Assembly: GCA_963281255.1 (NCBI GenBank)
Contig: OY725495.1
Location: 124,001 to 188,000, forward strand
Direction: 5' to 3'
Length of the DNA stretch: 64,000 bases
From: Aphrocallistes beatrix
Taxonomy: Eukaryota; Porifera; Hexactinellida; Sceptrulophora; Aphrocallistidae
Made by a program: the position numbers and the translations under genes. Each line of letters starts with the position of its first letter. Position 1 is the stretch's first letter. Below, in pieces: positions 38,301-47,807 of this stretch. The notes under the pieces are model-generated. The model saw only the letters and a list, made by a program, of their open reading frames with translations. It had not been told where the DNA came from and ran no database searches.

Positions 38301-40666
38301 GTGAGAAAGCCAGGTTGTGGGCACATTCGACACATCTCCATCGAGAATCTCGAGGGGATAGCCTTGAAGCAAGAGATTGGCAGCCACCATTGGTAGCTTT
38401 TCAACTTCGATTGGCAATCTTTTGTCCAAAACTTTCCTTTGCTCATCTGAAGCAGATATATACGCTTCAAATACTTGGGACAATTCACGTATAATATGCT
38501 CGAATCCTAAAGACGATTTGCTCAGATTCCGAGCAGATTCGTGGAATTTAGAATTTATTTCAGATTCCGTAAGGTCTGAATAAGGCCCCGGTTCTCTCCT
38601 GCCAGTCGGATTGTTCTTCAATTTGGAGAGTTCATTGTGCTCTTCGTATAAGTGGGGCAAATGCTGGGTGCAGATTTTGTCCAAAGAGAGTTGTAATTTG
38701 TTCCAAAACAGTTCTGAGTAGAAAGGCTTGATGAAGCTAAAACGACAAATTTTCAAAATATCATAGAGGAAGTTCATGTTAGAAACGCCATTAAGGATTT
38801 GTATCTGCTGATTTCTGCATTCATTCATAAGATCACGCAGTTCGCTTCTGTACTCTTCTAGGTTCGTGTCGTGACACTTCTTTAAGCGGACACTCTCCGT
38901 ATGATGTAAACTCCAATCTCCCCAAGGCTTCCCTTGAAGAGGGAAATATTTGTCTTTAATAAGACGGAGAGCATTCGGGTTATTTTCAGACGATTCAAGC
39001 AGCAAGGGTTTCATAATTAGGTCGGTTTCGAGTTCAGATTCTTTGAAATGGAGTTCGTTATAATCAATTTCCAATCCGTGATTGGCGTTTTCAATATGAT
39101 CTGCAAGAGAAGATAGCTGCTCAGCTGGATCTTGAGAATGCAGGTTGATAAGACGACATAGATTTTCGATGTCTTTCGCTCTGTTATCCTTTCCTAATAC
39201 GACAACATGTTCCAAATCTCCCCTCACATTAGGACAAGATCGAATCGTGCTTTTAGCTTCAGCAGTCGCATTCGTAAATAGACAGACTATTTTTGAACCA
39301 GATTTGTCATAGAGATTTTTTAAAGATGCGGTATCGCTTTCTTTTAGACTTCCAGACCAAAATAGTAGAAAAATTTTATTTGAAATTAGTTGAATAAAGT
39401 TTAACTGTTTTAAATGAGAGAGTGCGTTACCTCTGAGGTTAAGAAACACAATTGGATTCGCAAATTTATCCTGCGAACCTTTCCTAGGAAGAAACCAAGA
39501 CAACTCGACTGTGCCATCAAATAGCAAACGTTTATTAATGCTGCCGGGGCTATTACGATGCATGAAACAATCATGATCCAAACCAAGGATATCATTCAGC
39601 ATTTGTGACTTGGAAAACTTGTCTGAAGTCGGTTCTCCAACCCTTATAAAGCTGAAAACAGGCATCGGTTCATTGAAGAGAATCGATTCCTTCGCTTTAT
39701 CATCAGCAGATCCCTTCTTCCACTCGCTAGAAAGAGATTGGAAAGGGAAGGCGAGGAGTTTTGGTTCGCAAGTTGAAGGATCATTAACTATGAGAGGTAA
39801 GGAAAGTTTACATTTAGCTAATTTTTGCAGTATTTTTCGTTGAAATAGAGCGTCGGATGAGAGATAAAGAAATAGAAAAATATCAATCGGATGGACTTCT
39901 TTGCTTGATTCAGAGCTTGACTCCTCACCCAACAGATCCCAGACGTTAGTGGCATCACTATCCGAGGGAGCAGATGCAACAGCCTGAACAGGAAGAGAAA
40001 TATTCCGGTTGGAGTAATCAACGAGAAGAATCTTTTGAAGCATAGTTTGACTCAATTCTACCCATTCAGGATTATTATTAGCTTCCATATCTTGCTTTCT
40101 AATGCTAATCCCAGATAAATAGTGAGATTGCCCTAGAGGCTTTTGATTCAAAATGTCTGACGTGTTCGAAAGCAAACCACACAACTCAATGAAACCTAAA
40201 GCGAAGAGAAAAGTAAACTTCTTCTGAGAGAGTAAGGATTTAAAATATTATAACCAACCTTCCGCATCTTTGGAACAACCCTTCGAGTAAGGTGAGTAAA
40301 AATGTTGAAGGTTAAACGTTCCATTACATTCAATAACCTCCGAAGGGAAAGTAGTAGACATCTCTTCACTCAATACGGATTCTAAATCTACTTCTGATTG
40401 CTCATTGCTTGAATCATCGTCCATTTGATACAGTAAAAAGTCCGCTTCTATATCAATTTCGATTCCTTGATCGGCTCCCAAGAGTTCTTCACTTGACATT
40501 GAATCACTAATTTGTGGACTCGGAATTTCGTATTTTACGTCGAGACTCTAAAAAGATGACAAAAACTCAAAGCTTAGAATAACTAAGGAGGAAAATAACT
40601 TACATCAAATTGTTGTTCCAAGTCCGCATCGGTTTCTGTTTCATCAGAGTAACTTGCAGTCGCCAT
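35340..40666 (-). CDS. very large inducible GTPase (GVIN1/URGCP-like)
   Basis: Three exons (40604-40666, 40259-40547, 35340-40195) join in frame to 1735 residues. The N terminus is acidic. Near residue 765 lies the P-loop GVQSSGKSTLLNTMFG, followed by CTKGVFMQMIPV and the G3 motif LVVLDTEGLRAPE. Flanking sequences such as NELATFAIGLSNLAIINIMG and WIRPRCIFVHQNV are typical of the VLIG/URGCP family of dynamin-superfamily GTPases. The C-terminal zone has a Cys/His cluster (CPFCGEPCQLSIGNHEKHYC) also found in that family. In vertebrates these are interferon-induced and tied to cell-autonomous immunity; the inducer here is unknown. The 4.9-kb third exon has no introns. At 1735 residues it is shorter than mammalian GVIN1 (about 2400). 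Confidence 0.88.
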
Positions 40667-40992
40667 CAAAACGGAAAGATTTTAGCTAACCTGGCTAAAG
40701 TGAAACAATCAAAAAATCAACATCGTGAGTCATTTCGTAAATAAATCAACAGTTATAATGCCTGAATGATTTTGCAAGTCGCATGAAAAATATACTTTTA
40801 AAACGTGTTCCAATATTCTGGAGTATCATATTACAAGCCGCGACAAAGCTTCGTACCGAGGTGTCATATATAAAACTATATATCAATTATATATGTACCG
40901 AATGAAGTACTAGTCATTGAGTCACAATACTGATGATGGGAGTTGATAAGTGATACAGTTAATATAATAAGACGCTGACACGAATTTGATAA
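40667..40992. other. intergenic spacer
   Basis: AT-rich region holding the promoter of the large GTPase. No interferon-type element was recognised, and no repeat. Confidence 0.35.
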
Positions 40993-41775
40993 TCAAATAT
41001 TCCATTCTGGTTGTGACAGGCTTGACGGAATCCGTAAGGTAGTTGAGGGATTAGGTTGCCTTTGCTTGGAAGAAATCTTTCCGTACACTTTATGACTTTC
41101 AAAGTGCTTTTCGTGTTCTTTCTTAGAAATTGCCTTGGTGGATTTAGCTGACTGTATGCGTTTCAAAAGATTCAAGTTCTCCCGTTCAAGCCGCGACAAC
41201 TTCATCCTATTTATACTCTGGTTCGCGGCTGAAATGGCAGCGCTACTCTTTAGGGACGTGCTTTTGCCAAGGCAGGATTTGCTCTGCTGGATTTGCTTTG
41301 CAAGTCGAGAGTTCTCTCTCTGCACTTCTTCCCTCCGACTAGACTTCCCGTAGGTATCCAATGAGGCTAGAGATAAGGAATGGATATACGGTTTCTCCGG
41401 AACGTCATCTGGCGGCATTTCTATAATAGATTCGAAGTGAAGCAATGAGTCTAGAATTTCGTGTAAATCAGATTTGTCCTCATCTTGATCGAGAAAAGAA
41501 TCGTCGCTCGAGTCATCCACTGGTAAGATAGGTTTGATCGGAAGAATCGGTGGTTTTCCACCACTGAAGATTTCAGGACCTCTTCTCTCTGCTTCTATCG
41601 CGTACTCTTGTGCTGGAGATGTAGGGAGACTGGGGATAGAAAAGCTGAGTTTTATCTCTGCTTTCTTAGCAGATGGTGGACTCACAACGGGGGAGGATTT
41701 GTGACGTGTTTTAGAATCACTCTCATCCCAGAAATGATCTGAATCGCTGTCAGAATCAACATGTTTACTTCCCAT
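40993..41775 (-). CDS. CFAP97 (Hemingway) family protein, probable
   Basis: The 260-residue protein has a long, acidic, Ser-rich and disordered N-terminal half (DSDSDSDHFWDESDS). A short helical domain near the C terminus holds NRMKLSRLERENLNLLKRIQ, an E-N-x-x-L-L-K-R-I pattern, then HFESHKVYGKISSKQR. That pattern is the core of the CFAP97/KIAA1430/Hemingway family, linked to motile cilia and sperm flagella. A preceding copy (REEVQRENSRLAKQIQQSKS) looks like a related helix. Ciliary function would fit flagellated sponge cells. The family call rests on one short motif and needs a profile search. No introns are needed. Confidence 0.6.
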   Translation of the reverse strand: MGSKHVDSDSDSDHFWDESDSKTRHKSSPVVSPPSAKKAEIKLSFSIPSLPTSPAQEYAIEAERRGPEIFSGGKPPILPIKPILPVDDSSDDSFLDQDEDKSDLHEILDSLLHFESIIEMPPDDVPEKPYIHSLSLASLDTYGKSSRREEVQRENSRLAKQIQQSKSCLGKSTSLKSSAAISAANQSINRMKLSRLERENLNLLKRIQSAKSTKAISKKEHEKHFESHKVYGKISSKQRQPNPSTTLRIPSSLSQPEWNI

Positions 41776-41945
41776 ATAGAATGCTATGACTAGTTCAAGT
41801 GTAAAAATAAAATATTCTGGATCATGAAATGTAATTAATTAACTGTACAAAAATTCTATTTAATTAAAAGACTAAATATGAAAACAACAATTCAATAAAT
41901 CCAAAATATTGAAAGTTCAAAAAACTCGCAAATATAAAATCACTC

Positions 41946-43454
41946 TTATATTTTAGATTTCATTGAATTCAAATTCTCTCCGAGATAATCTGGGTAGTTC
42001 AGTTTCCAGTCATTCAGAGCTTCATCAATTCTCTTAAACTGAAATCCGGACAAAACATCGCCACCGCGACAAGATGTCAAACTTGAATTCAGAGGCCGCT
42101 TAGCCGCCAGAGCTGGGAACGAATCTGTTCTCTCGATCAAACTATTATCTAAATCGAATGTCTCTGCGACTTTTAACGCCCACTCGTACTTGCTAACAGA
42201 CTCAGGACCAGACAAATGCAAGATTCCTCGACAGTTCGACGCCATTAGCTGTATGATGCAAATAGAGAGATCAGCTGTGTACGTAGGTGTACTCACAACA
42301 TGGCCGAAAGCAGACAGCTTAACATTACCCTTCAAATTCCGCATGACCTGGCAAGGGAAATTCTTATACATCTTATCTGGGCCGAATAGAGAACTAGTCC
42401 TTATCACCAGGTTATTTCTGTCCATGCCTAGGACTAACTGCTCTCCTACACGCTTAGTGCTCCCGTACACATTAATCGGAGAAGGGACGTCTTCCTCTGA
42501 GAAACTGGTGCCAACTTTTGGGGTGATACCACCGAATACATAGTCTGTGGAGATGTATATGATCTTTGCGCCAAAATTTCTTGCTTCAAGAGCCAAATTG
42601 AATACAGAATTGCAATTAATATTGTACGCTTCTTTCTGTGATTTTTCGCAGCCGTCAACCCAAGTCATCGCAGCGCAAATGATTACGTATTTGGGGTAAC
42701 ACATCCGAAGAAGTGTTTTACATTCAAATCCCTGCTCATAGGCTGTACTCAAATCAAATTTTACACAGTGACTCTCTAGACTGTGAGTACAAAAGGTTCC
42801 GTATACGGAGTATTCTGACTGGTAAGAATTCCGCAGGAGATGAGTCAGCATATTTCCTAACTGCCCTGATGCACCCACTATCAGCACTCTATCCCTTTTG
42901 GGAGACACACCAGCTGGGATTTTAGAGGGTGCCAATGGAGGAGTATCTTTATCTTTCTGTGAAATTTCGAGAATTTTATTTTCTAAGCCCGACCAAAACA
43001 CGTTTATGAAAGGATCATCAAATCTACAGTTGTCTTCAAGTGAGGGGTTAAAGGGTTCGCTCTGACCATAGATAACAATGGATTCATTATCCAATGATAC
43101 GAACGCATGTCCACAGTTGGCAGGGACGTACAGCTGTCTGTGGTTGTCAGGCTTCAGTAAGATACCCACCCACATTAAATACGTAGGAGAATCAGGGCGT
43201 AGATCAACTATGACGTCATAAATCCCGCCCTTCACGCAGGTGATAAGCTTAGAGTAAGGTACCTTATGGATGCCACGTAACACGTACTTTTTAGAGTGCG
43301 AAAGAGTGATTTGTTGGACATTCTCATGCTGGGCCTGGCGGTACTTATCTGAGTTGTACAGCTCAGCTAGATAGCCTCTATTATCACTGAAAGCTCGGTA
43401 TTCGATTAGAAACGCGTCTGGGATTGGAAGTTGAGTGTAGTGTGGATGTGACAT
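41946..43454 (-). CDS. fused dTDP-4-dehydrorhamnose 3,5-epimerase and 4-reductase (RmlC-RmlD fusion)
   Basis: In this 502-residue intronless enzyme, residues about 1-160 are an RmlC-type cupin: RGIH with the catalytic His, GGIYDVIVDLRPDSPTY, NHRQLYVPANCGHAF and FDDP. The usual YYSP region reads EPFNP, so the catalytic Tyr may be replaced. Residues about 187-490 are an RmlD-type short-chain reductase: GASGQLGNML for NAD(P), STDYVF, and the active-site VYGSTK (Tyr-x-x-x-Lys). The two consecutive last steps of nucleotide-rhamnose synthesis would thus be on one chain, acting on a dTDP- or UDP-4-keto-6-deoxyglucose in the cytosol. A 4,6-dehydratase partner is not in this window. The fusion may come from a bacterial donor or be an animal innovation; the lack of introns does not decide. 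Confidence 0.88.
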   Translation of the reverse strand: MSHPHYTQLPIPDAFLIEYRAFSDNRGYLAELYNSDKYRQAQHENVQQITLSHSKKYVLRGIHKVPYSKLITCVKGGIYDVIVDLRPDSPTYLMWVGILLKPDNHRQLYVPANCGHAFVSLDNESIVIYGQSEPFNPSLEDNCRFDDPFINVFWSGLENKILEISQKDKDTPPLAPSKIPAGVSPKRDRVLIVGASGQLGNMLTHLLRNSYQSEYSVYGTFCTHSLESHCVKFDLSTAYEQGFECKTLLRMCYPKYVIICAAMTWVDGCEKSQKEAYNINCNSVFNLALEARNFGAKIIYISTDYVFGGITPKVGTSFSEEDVPSPINVYGSTKRVGEQLVLGMDRNNLVIRTSSLFGPDKMYKNFPCQVMRNLKGNVKLSAFGHVVSTPTYTADLSICIIQLMASNCRGILHLSGPESVSKYEWALKVAETFDLDNSLIERTDSFPALAAKRPLNSSLTSCRGGDVLSGFQFKRIDEALNDWKLNYPDYLGENLNSMKSKI

Positions 43455-43599
43455 AATACACTATCAGATTGAATTCTAGATAAAATACAGTAGGATACGA
43501 ATGTCAAAAAGATTTGAAAATTTTAATATTAACTCGTTTAATTACTAATTACAAATAATTTGATTGGATTTCTTTCAACTCTAAATTGACAGTGCATTG

Positions 43600-44799
43600 C
43601 TAGAATATCTGAATGGGATAATTAGAATTCTGGGAAGCGATAATAATGTCATTGTTGCGTGTGACGTGAATCCCAGAGGGTACAAATAACTCTCCGAGAG
43701 AATGACCTTTCCGACACAAAGTATGCAAGAGAAGCCCTGTAGGGGAGTACACCTGTAAGTTATGGCTGATGGCATCGGAAAGAAGAATATTTCCATCTTG
43801 ATCAATGCAGAAAAAGGCTGCAGATTTTAAAGGCAGCCCTATCCCTCTGCAGATAATAGAGGTTATATTCGTATGGGTTGACTTGGAGATTATATGCAAA
43901 CAAGGATTATTGAAGTCCAATACGAACAGTTGATCTCCTAAAACCTTTATATCCTGTGGGAAGTAGACTGAGGGAGTGAATTTATCCGTTAGCATGAGGC
44001 TATGAGAGATGACAGCAATAGCATGCTCAGTAGAGAGAGTTAGGTAGATGAGGTTAGTACTAACATCGAAATCAAGTCCTGTCGCGTATTCAAATCTTTC
44101 AGCAGTACTGTTAATAAGCTGCATTCTATTAGAAAAGTTTCCCTTGGCTGGTCGAAACTTGAATATGCTACTATCCGCACGCGTATCAGTGACAAATATT
44201 TCTTGAGAACTCAAAATCTTAACTGCGACTGGATATTTCAGATGTTTATCTCCAAATTGATTTATAAATTTTCCAGAAAGCGTGAAGAGGAAGATAGACT
44301 TACATCCCCTGTCGACAATTGCAACTACATCTAAAGGCTCCTCCACTGATATGCACCGAGGATACATCATTGCACATTTGGAGATCTTTTCTATTGTAAC
44401 TTTTGGAATGTCCATGCTTATATAGTGTTTGAGGATGGGAACAACATTCGTAAGGCTAGAGAGAGCTCTATCAAATTGGAGCTGATCAGAAATTAACATA
44501 AAGTTCTGAGGATATGGGACTTGCAGTTGAAGAGTCTGAATTTCTTCGTCCATCCTTTTCAAAATCTTATCTTGGCAATCTTTAACTGTATTGTCTTTTA
44601 ATTCTGTTTCTAACGCAAGCTTCCCCTTCTTTAATTGTTCAATCGATTCTTCAACACATTTCGCTTTACTTCGCAGGTCTCTGACATTATTTAAAGTGCC
44701 AACTCTCTTCATGTTTACAGTGCAAATGATTCCATCATAAAACGAATTTATCTGCAATTCCAAATCTTCCCAACAAGTAGAGATATAATGCTTACTCAT
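43600..44799 (-). CDS. coiled-coil and NHL-repeat protein, second copy of the type
   Basis: The 399-residue intronless protein has a coiled coil at about 40-95 (VRDLRSKAKCVEESIEQLKK) and a C-terminal NHL-like beta-propeller (about 150-399). The blades include GKFINQFGDKHLKYPVAV, IFVTDTRADSSIFKF and LFVPSGIHVTRNNDIIIA. Its plan matches the gene at 2654-3973, and again no RING or B-box is present. The sequences are distant apart from the domain order, so this is an old family member, not a local duplicate. Likely a protein- or RNA-binding adaptor. Specific role unknown. Confidence 0.68.
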   Translation of the reverse strand: MSKHYISTCWEDLELQINSFYDGIICTVNMKRVGTLNNVRDLRSKAKCVEESIEQLKKGKLALETELKDNTVKDCQDKILKRMDEEIQTLQLQVPYPQNFMLISDQLQFDRALSSLTNVVPILKHYISMDIPKVTIEKISKCAMMYPRCISVEEPLDVVAIVDRGCKSIFLFTLSGKFINQFGDKHLKYPVAVKILSSQEIFVTDTRADSSIFKFRPAKGNFSNRMQLINSTAERFEYATGLDFDVSTNLIYLTLSTEHAIAVISHSLMLTDKFTPSVYFPQDIKVLGDQLFVLDFNNPCLHIISKSTHTNITSIICRGIGLPLKSAAFFCIDQDGNILLSDAISHNLQVYSPTGLLLHTLCRKGHSLGELFVPSGIHVTRNNDIIIASQNSNYPIQIF

Positions 44800-45084
44800 T
44801 TTTAAAAAGGAATGATGAATACAGAATAAATTAACAAAATGGAAGTAAAATCAAACGAATACTATAATGGCGACTTTCAATTATATAAATACAGAACAAT
44901 GATTAAGTGTCAACTTGAACATTGTACTGTAACTACAATGGCAAAGAAAGGTTTCTGATAACGATTTAAGATAAGGACTGAATTAGAACGAGAAAAGCTT
45001 TTGCTAAGAAACAAGTTACATATGAAGAAATAAAAATTAACGAAATAAATGCCGTAAAACTAGTCATCAATCAAATACGTGCAT

Positions 45085-46242
45085 TCAAAGTTTGGCTCTC
45101 AACGTAAACCTTCCAATCTTGAAGCGAGACATATCAAAAGGGATATGTTCCCCCAACACCAGCCCGGATAGAATGGACCCAACCACAGGTGCCAGTTTGA
45201 ATCCATGCCCTGAAAACCCAGCTCCAATAATGATATTGGGGTATTGAGGATGTCGATCTAGGAAGGGATTATTATCTGGTGTAACTGTGTACAAACATGT
45301 CTCTATGATACTCGGCTTATCTGCAACACCCTTGAGTTTTGTTTTAATAAATCTCGTAGTGTAGGGTATAACTGAATATTCATTCTCCATGTCTCGATGA
45401 TCTGGATCTGAAATCGTGCCGCTATGGGCACAAATCTTGAAAAGACCGGGATATTCAGAGTCTGGCATGCCGTAATAATGATTTCCAGGGTCATTGAATG
45501 CACGATAGATGAAAATATGCTTATTATCGAAAATAGGATCTGTTTTCTCCCAAAAGGTGACACAAACACGATTAGTTGAGAGAGGTAACTTCAAGTTAGT
45601 GCCAGCAAGAACCTTGTTAGTCCAAGCTCCAGTGCAGAGAATCAGTGAGTTGCAGTAAAAGCTACCGTTCTCACTCTCCACTTCAATCCTCTTGCCAGGT
45701 GTAATCCCGAGCACTTTGTGCCTATCCAGAATAGTGCCTCCGTAGGATAGGAATAGCTTCTGCATGGCTAGGACACATCTCCTAGCGTACAGAAACCCAG
45801 CTTCAGAATCATACACCGCAATGAAATCATCAGGTAAATTCAAGAATGGAAATCTAGTTTTAATCTCGTCCACTTTAAATATCTGATGAGGAATATCGTT
45901 TTTTCTTAATGAGGAAACTACACTCACCATTTCTGTGAAATCTTTTCGACCGAATGCTATACCACCACACTTCTCAACTAATTTCATTTGAGTTTCTCTC
46001 TCAATATCTGCCCACATTGGATATGCAGATTTCATCATTTCCACATAGAAAGCTTCAGGATAGTTGTATCTAATTATCCTGCTACCGCCGTGAGAACTCC
46101 CACGAGTGTGTCCTAGTTCGAACTGCTCCAGTAAGAGAGTCTTCACACCTTTACGAGCTAGCCACATTGCAGTGGCTGATCCTTCGACTCCCGCTCCTAC
46201 CACTATTGCATCGTATGAAGTTGATTGGGCAACTGTCGCCAT
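45085..46242 (-). CDS. peroxisomal sarcosine/pipecolate oxidase-like flavoenzyme, copy 1
   Basis: The 385-residue protein starts at MATVAQ (46242); a longer frame begins 21 codons upstream but has no family match. It has the FAD-binding VVGAGVEGSATAMWLARKG, the RGSSHGGSR flavin-contact motif and the GAGFSGHGFKLAPV end motif. ETCLYTVTPD holds the Cys that carries covalent FAD in monomeric sarcosine oxidase. The C terminus is AKL, a PTS1 peroxisomal signal. Such enzymes oxidise sarcosine, L-pipecolate or related N-methyl or cyclic amino acids with O2, making H2O2. Residues about 75-120 and 225-315 differ strongly from copies 2 and 3, while the other blocks are nearly identical, which points to gene conversion. 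Confidence 0.85.
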   Translation of the reverse strand: MATVAQSTSYDAIVVGAGVEGSATAMWLARKGVKTLLLEQFELGHTRGSSHGGSRIIRYNYPEAFYVEMMKSAYPMWADIERETQMKLVEKCGGIAFGRKDFTEMVSVVSSLRKNDIPHQIFKVDEIKTRFPFLNLPDDFIAVYDSEAGFLYARRCVLAMQKLFLSYGGTILDRHKVLGITPGKRIEVESENGSFYCNSLILCTGAWTNKVLAGTNLKLPLSTNRVCVTFWEKTDPIFDNKHIFIYRAFNDPGNHYYGMPDSEYPGLFKICAHSGTISDPDHRDMENEYSVIPYTTRFIKTKLKGVADKPSIIETCLYTVTPDNNPFLDRHPQYPNIIIGAGFSGHGFKLAPVVGSILSGLVLGEHIPFDMSRFKIGRFTLRAKL

Positions 46243-46450
46243 ACTTAGAGCTAGGCTATTTAAATCAATGTTAACACAATTCAAGAAGATTGAAATGTTG
46301 AACATAGTTAAAAACTGGGCAGACTACCTAGGACTCTTCTCTGCCCGTCCTGATTACCATGTTATAGCGTAACCGTTCATCACATTAATGACTTAAGAAA
46401 ATGATTACTGAGAAAGTACTAAAATAAAATACGACAATCATATACTAATG

Positions 46451-47599
46451 TCAAAGCTTAGATTTCGACGTGAACCTTCCAATCTTGAAGTGGGACATAT
46501 CAAAAGGGATATGTTCCCCCAACACCAGCCCGGATAGAATGGACCCAACCACAGGTGCAAGTTTGAATCCATGTCCTGAAAACCCAGCTCCAATAATGAT
46601 ATTGGGGTATTGAGGATGTCGATCAAGGAAGGGATGAGTGTCTGGTGTAACTGTGTACAAACATGTCTCAATAATGCTCGGTTTGGAAGAGATGCCTCGA
46701 GTCATAGATTGAATAAATTCCGCAGTCAATTTTAAACCTAAATAATCTGGATTCTTATCACGGTGATCTGGATCCACAGGAGTTCCGCTGTGAGCAGCAA
46801 TCTTCAAAAGACCGGGATACTCACAATCAGGCATTCCATAGAAACTTTCTTCTCCCCCACGAGAAAAGAAAATTGGAAGCTTTTCGGAAGTAAGATCTGC
46901 TTTTTCCCAAAAGGGGACACAGATCCGCTCAGGTGAGAGAGGTAACTTCAAGTTAGTGCCAACAAGAACCTTGTTAGTCCAAGCTCCAGTGCAGAGAATC
47001 AGTGAGTTGCAGTAAAAGCTACCGTTCTCACTCTCCACTTCAATCCTCTTGCCAGGTGTAATCTTGAACACTTTGTGCCTATCCAGAATAGTGCCTCCGT
47101 AGGATAGGAATAGCTTCTGCAAGGCTAGGACGCACCTCCTAGCGTACAGAAACCCAGCTTCAGGCTCATACACCACAATGAAGCTGTTAGGTAAATTCAA
47201 GAATGGAAATCGATTCGCAACAGCTTCTCCACTCAACACTTCATGTGGGAGGTTAAACTTACGAAGTGAAGCAATGGTATCAATAATCTCGCCATTGTCA
47301 TGTCTTCCAAATGCTAAACCACCACACTTCACAAATAACTTCACTTGAGCTTCTCTCTCAATATCTGCCCACATTGGATATGCAGATTTCATCATTTCCA
47401 CATAGAAAGCTTCAGGATAGTTGTATCTAATTATCCTGCTACCGCCGTGAGAACTCCCACGAGTGTGTCCTAGTTCGAACTGCTCCAGTAAGAGAGTCTT
47501 CACACCTTTACGAGCTAGCCACATTGCAGTGGCTGATCCTTCGACTCCCGCTCCTACCACTATTGCATCGTATGAAGTTGATTGGGCAACTGTCGCCAT
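46451..47599 (-). CDS. peroxisomal sarcosine/pipecolate oxidase-like flavoenzyme, copy 2
   Basis: The 382-residue product begins at MATVAQ and shares copy 1's N-terminal 70 or so residues and upstream DNA almost exactly. From about residue 75 its central part is closest to copy 3. FAD, SHGGSR and covalent-Cys (ETCLYTVTPD) motifs are intact. The C terminus is SKL (PTS1). The middle half differs from copy 1 in likely substrate-pocket loops (for example KADLTSEKLPIFFSRGGEES), so specificity may differ. The unit repeats at about 1357 bp. Confidence 0.86.
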   Translation of the reverse strand: MATVAQSTSYDAIVVGAGVEGSATAMWLARKGVKTLLLEQFELGHTRGSSHGGSRIIRYNYPEAFYVEMMKSAYPMWADIEREAQVKLFVKCGGLAFGRHDNGEIIDTIASLRKFNLPHEVLSGEAVANRFPFLNLPNSFIVVYEPEAGFLYARRCVLALQKLFLSYGGTILDRHKVFKITPGKRIEVESENGSFYCNSLILCTGAWTNKVLVGTNLKLPLSPERICVPFWEKADLTSEKLPIFFSRGGEESFYGMPDCEYPGLLKIAAHSGTPVDPDHRDKNPDYLGLKLTAEFIQSMTRGISSKPSIIETCLYTVTPDTHPFLDRHPQYPNIIIGAGFSGHGFKLAPVVGSILSGLVLGEHIPFDMSHFKIGRFTSKSKL

Positions 47600-47807
47600 A
47601 CTTAGAGCTAGGCTATTTAAATCAATGTTAACACAATTCAAGAAGATTGAAATGTTGAACATAGTTAAAAACTGGGCAGACTACCTAGGACTCTTCTCTG
47701 CCCGTCCTGATTACCATGTTATAGCGTAACCGTTCATCACATTAATGACTTAAGAAAATGATTACTGAGAAAGTACTAAAATAAAATACGACAATCATAT
47801 ACTAATG

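Noticed and set aside
45303-45569. Out-of-frame minus-strand frames within the oxidase array
   Set aside because: They recur in each copy only because the copies are near-identical; no independent features.
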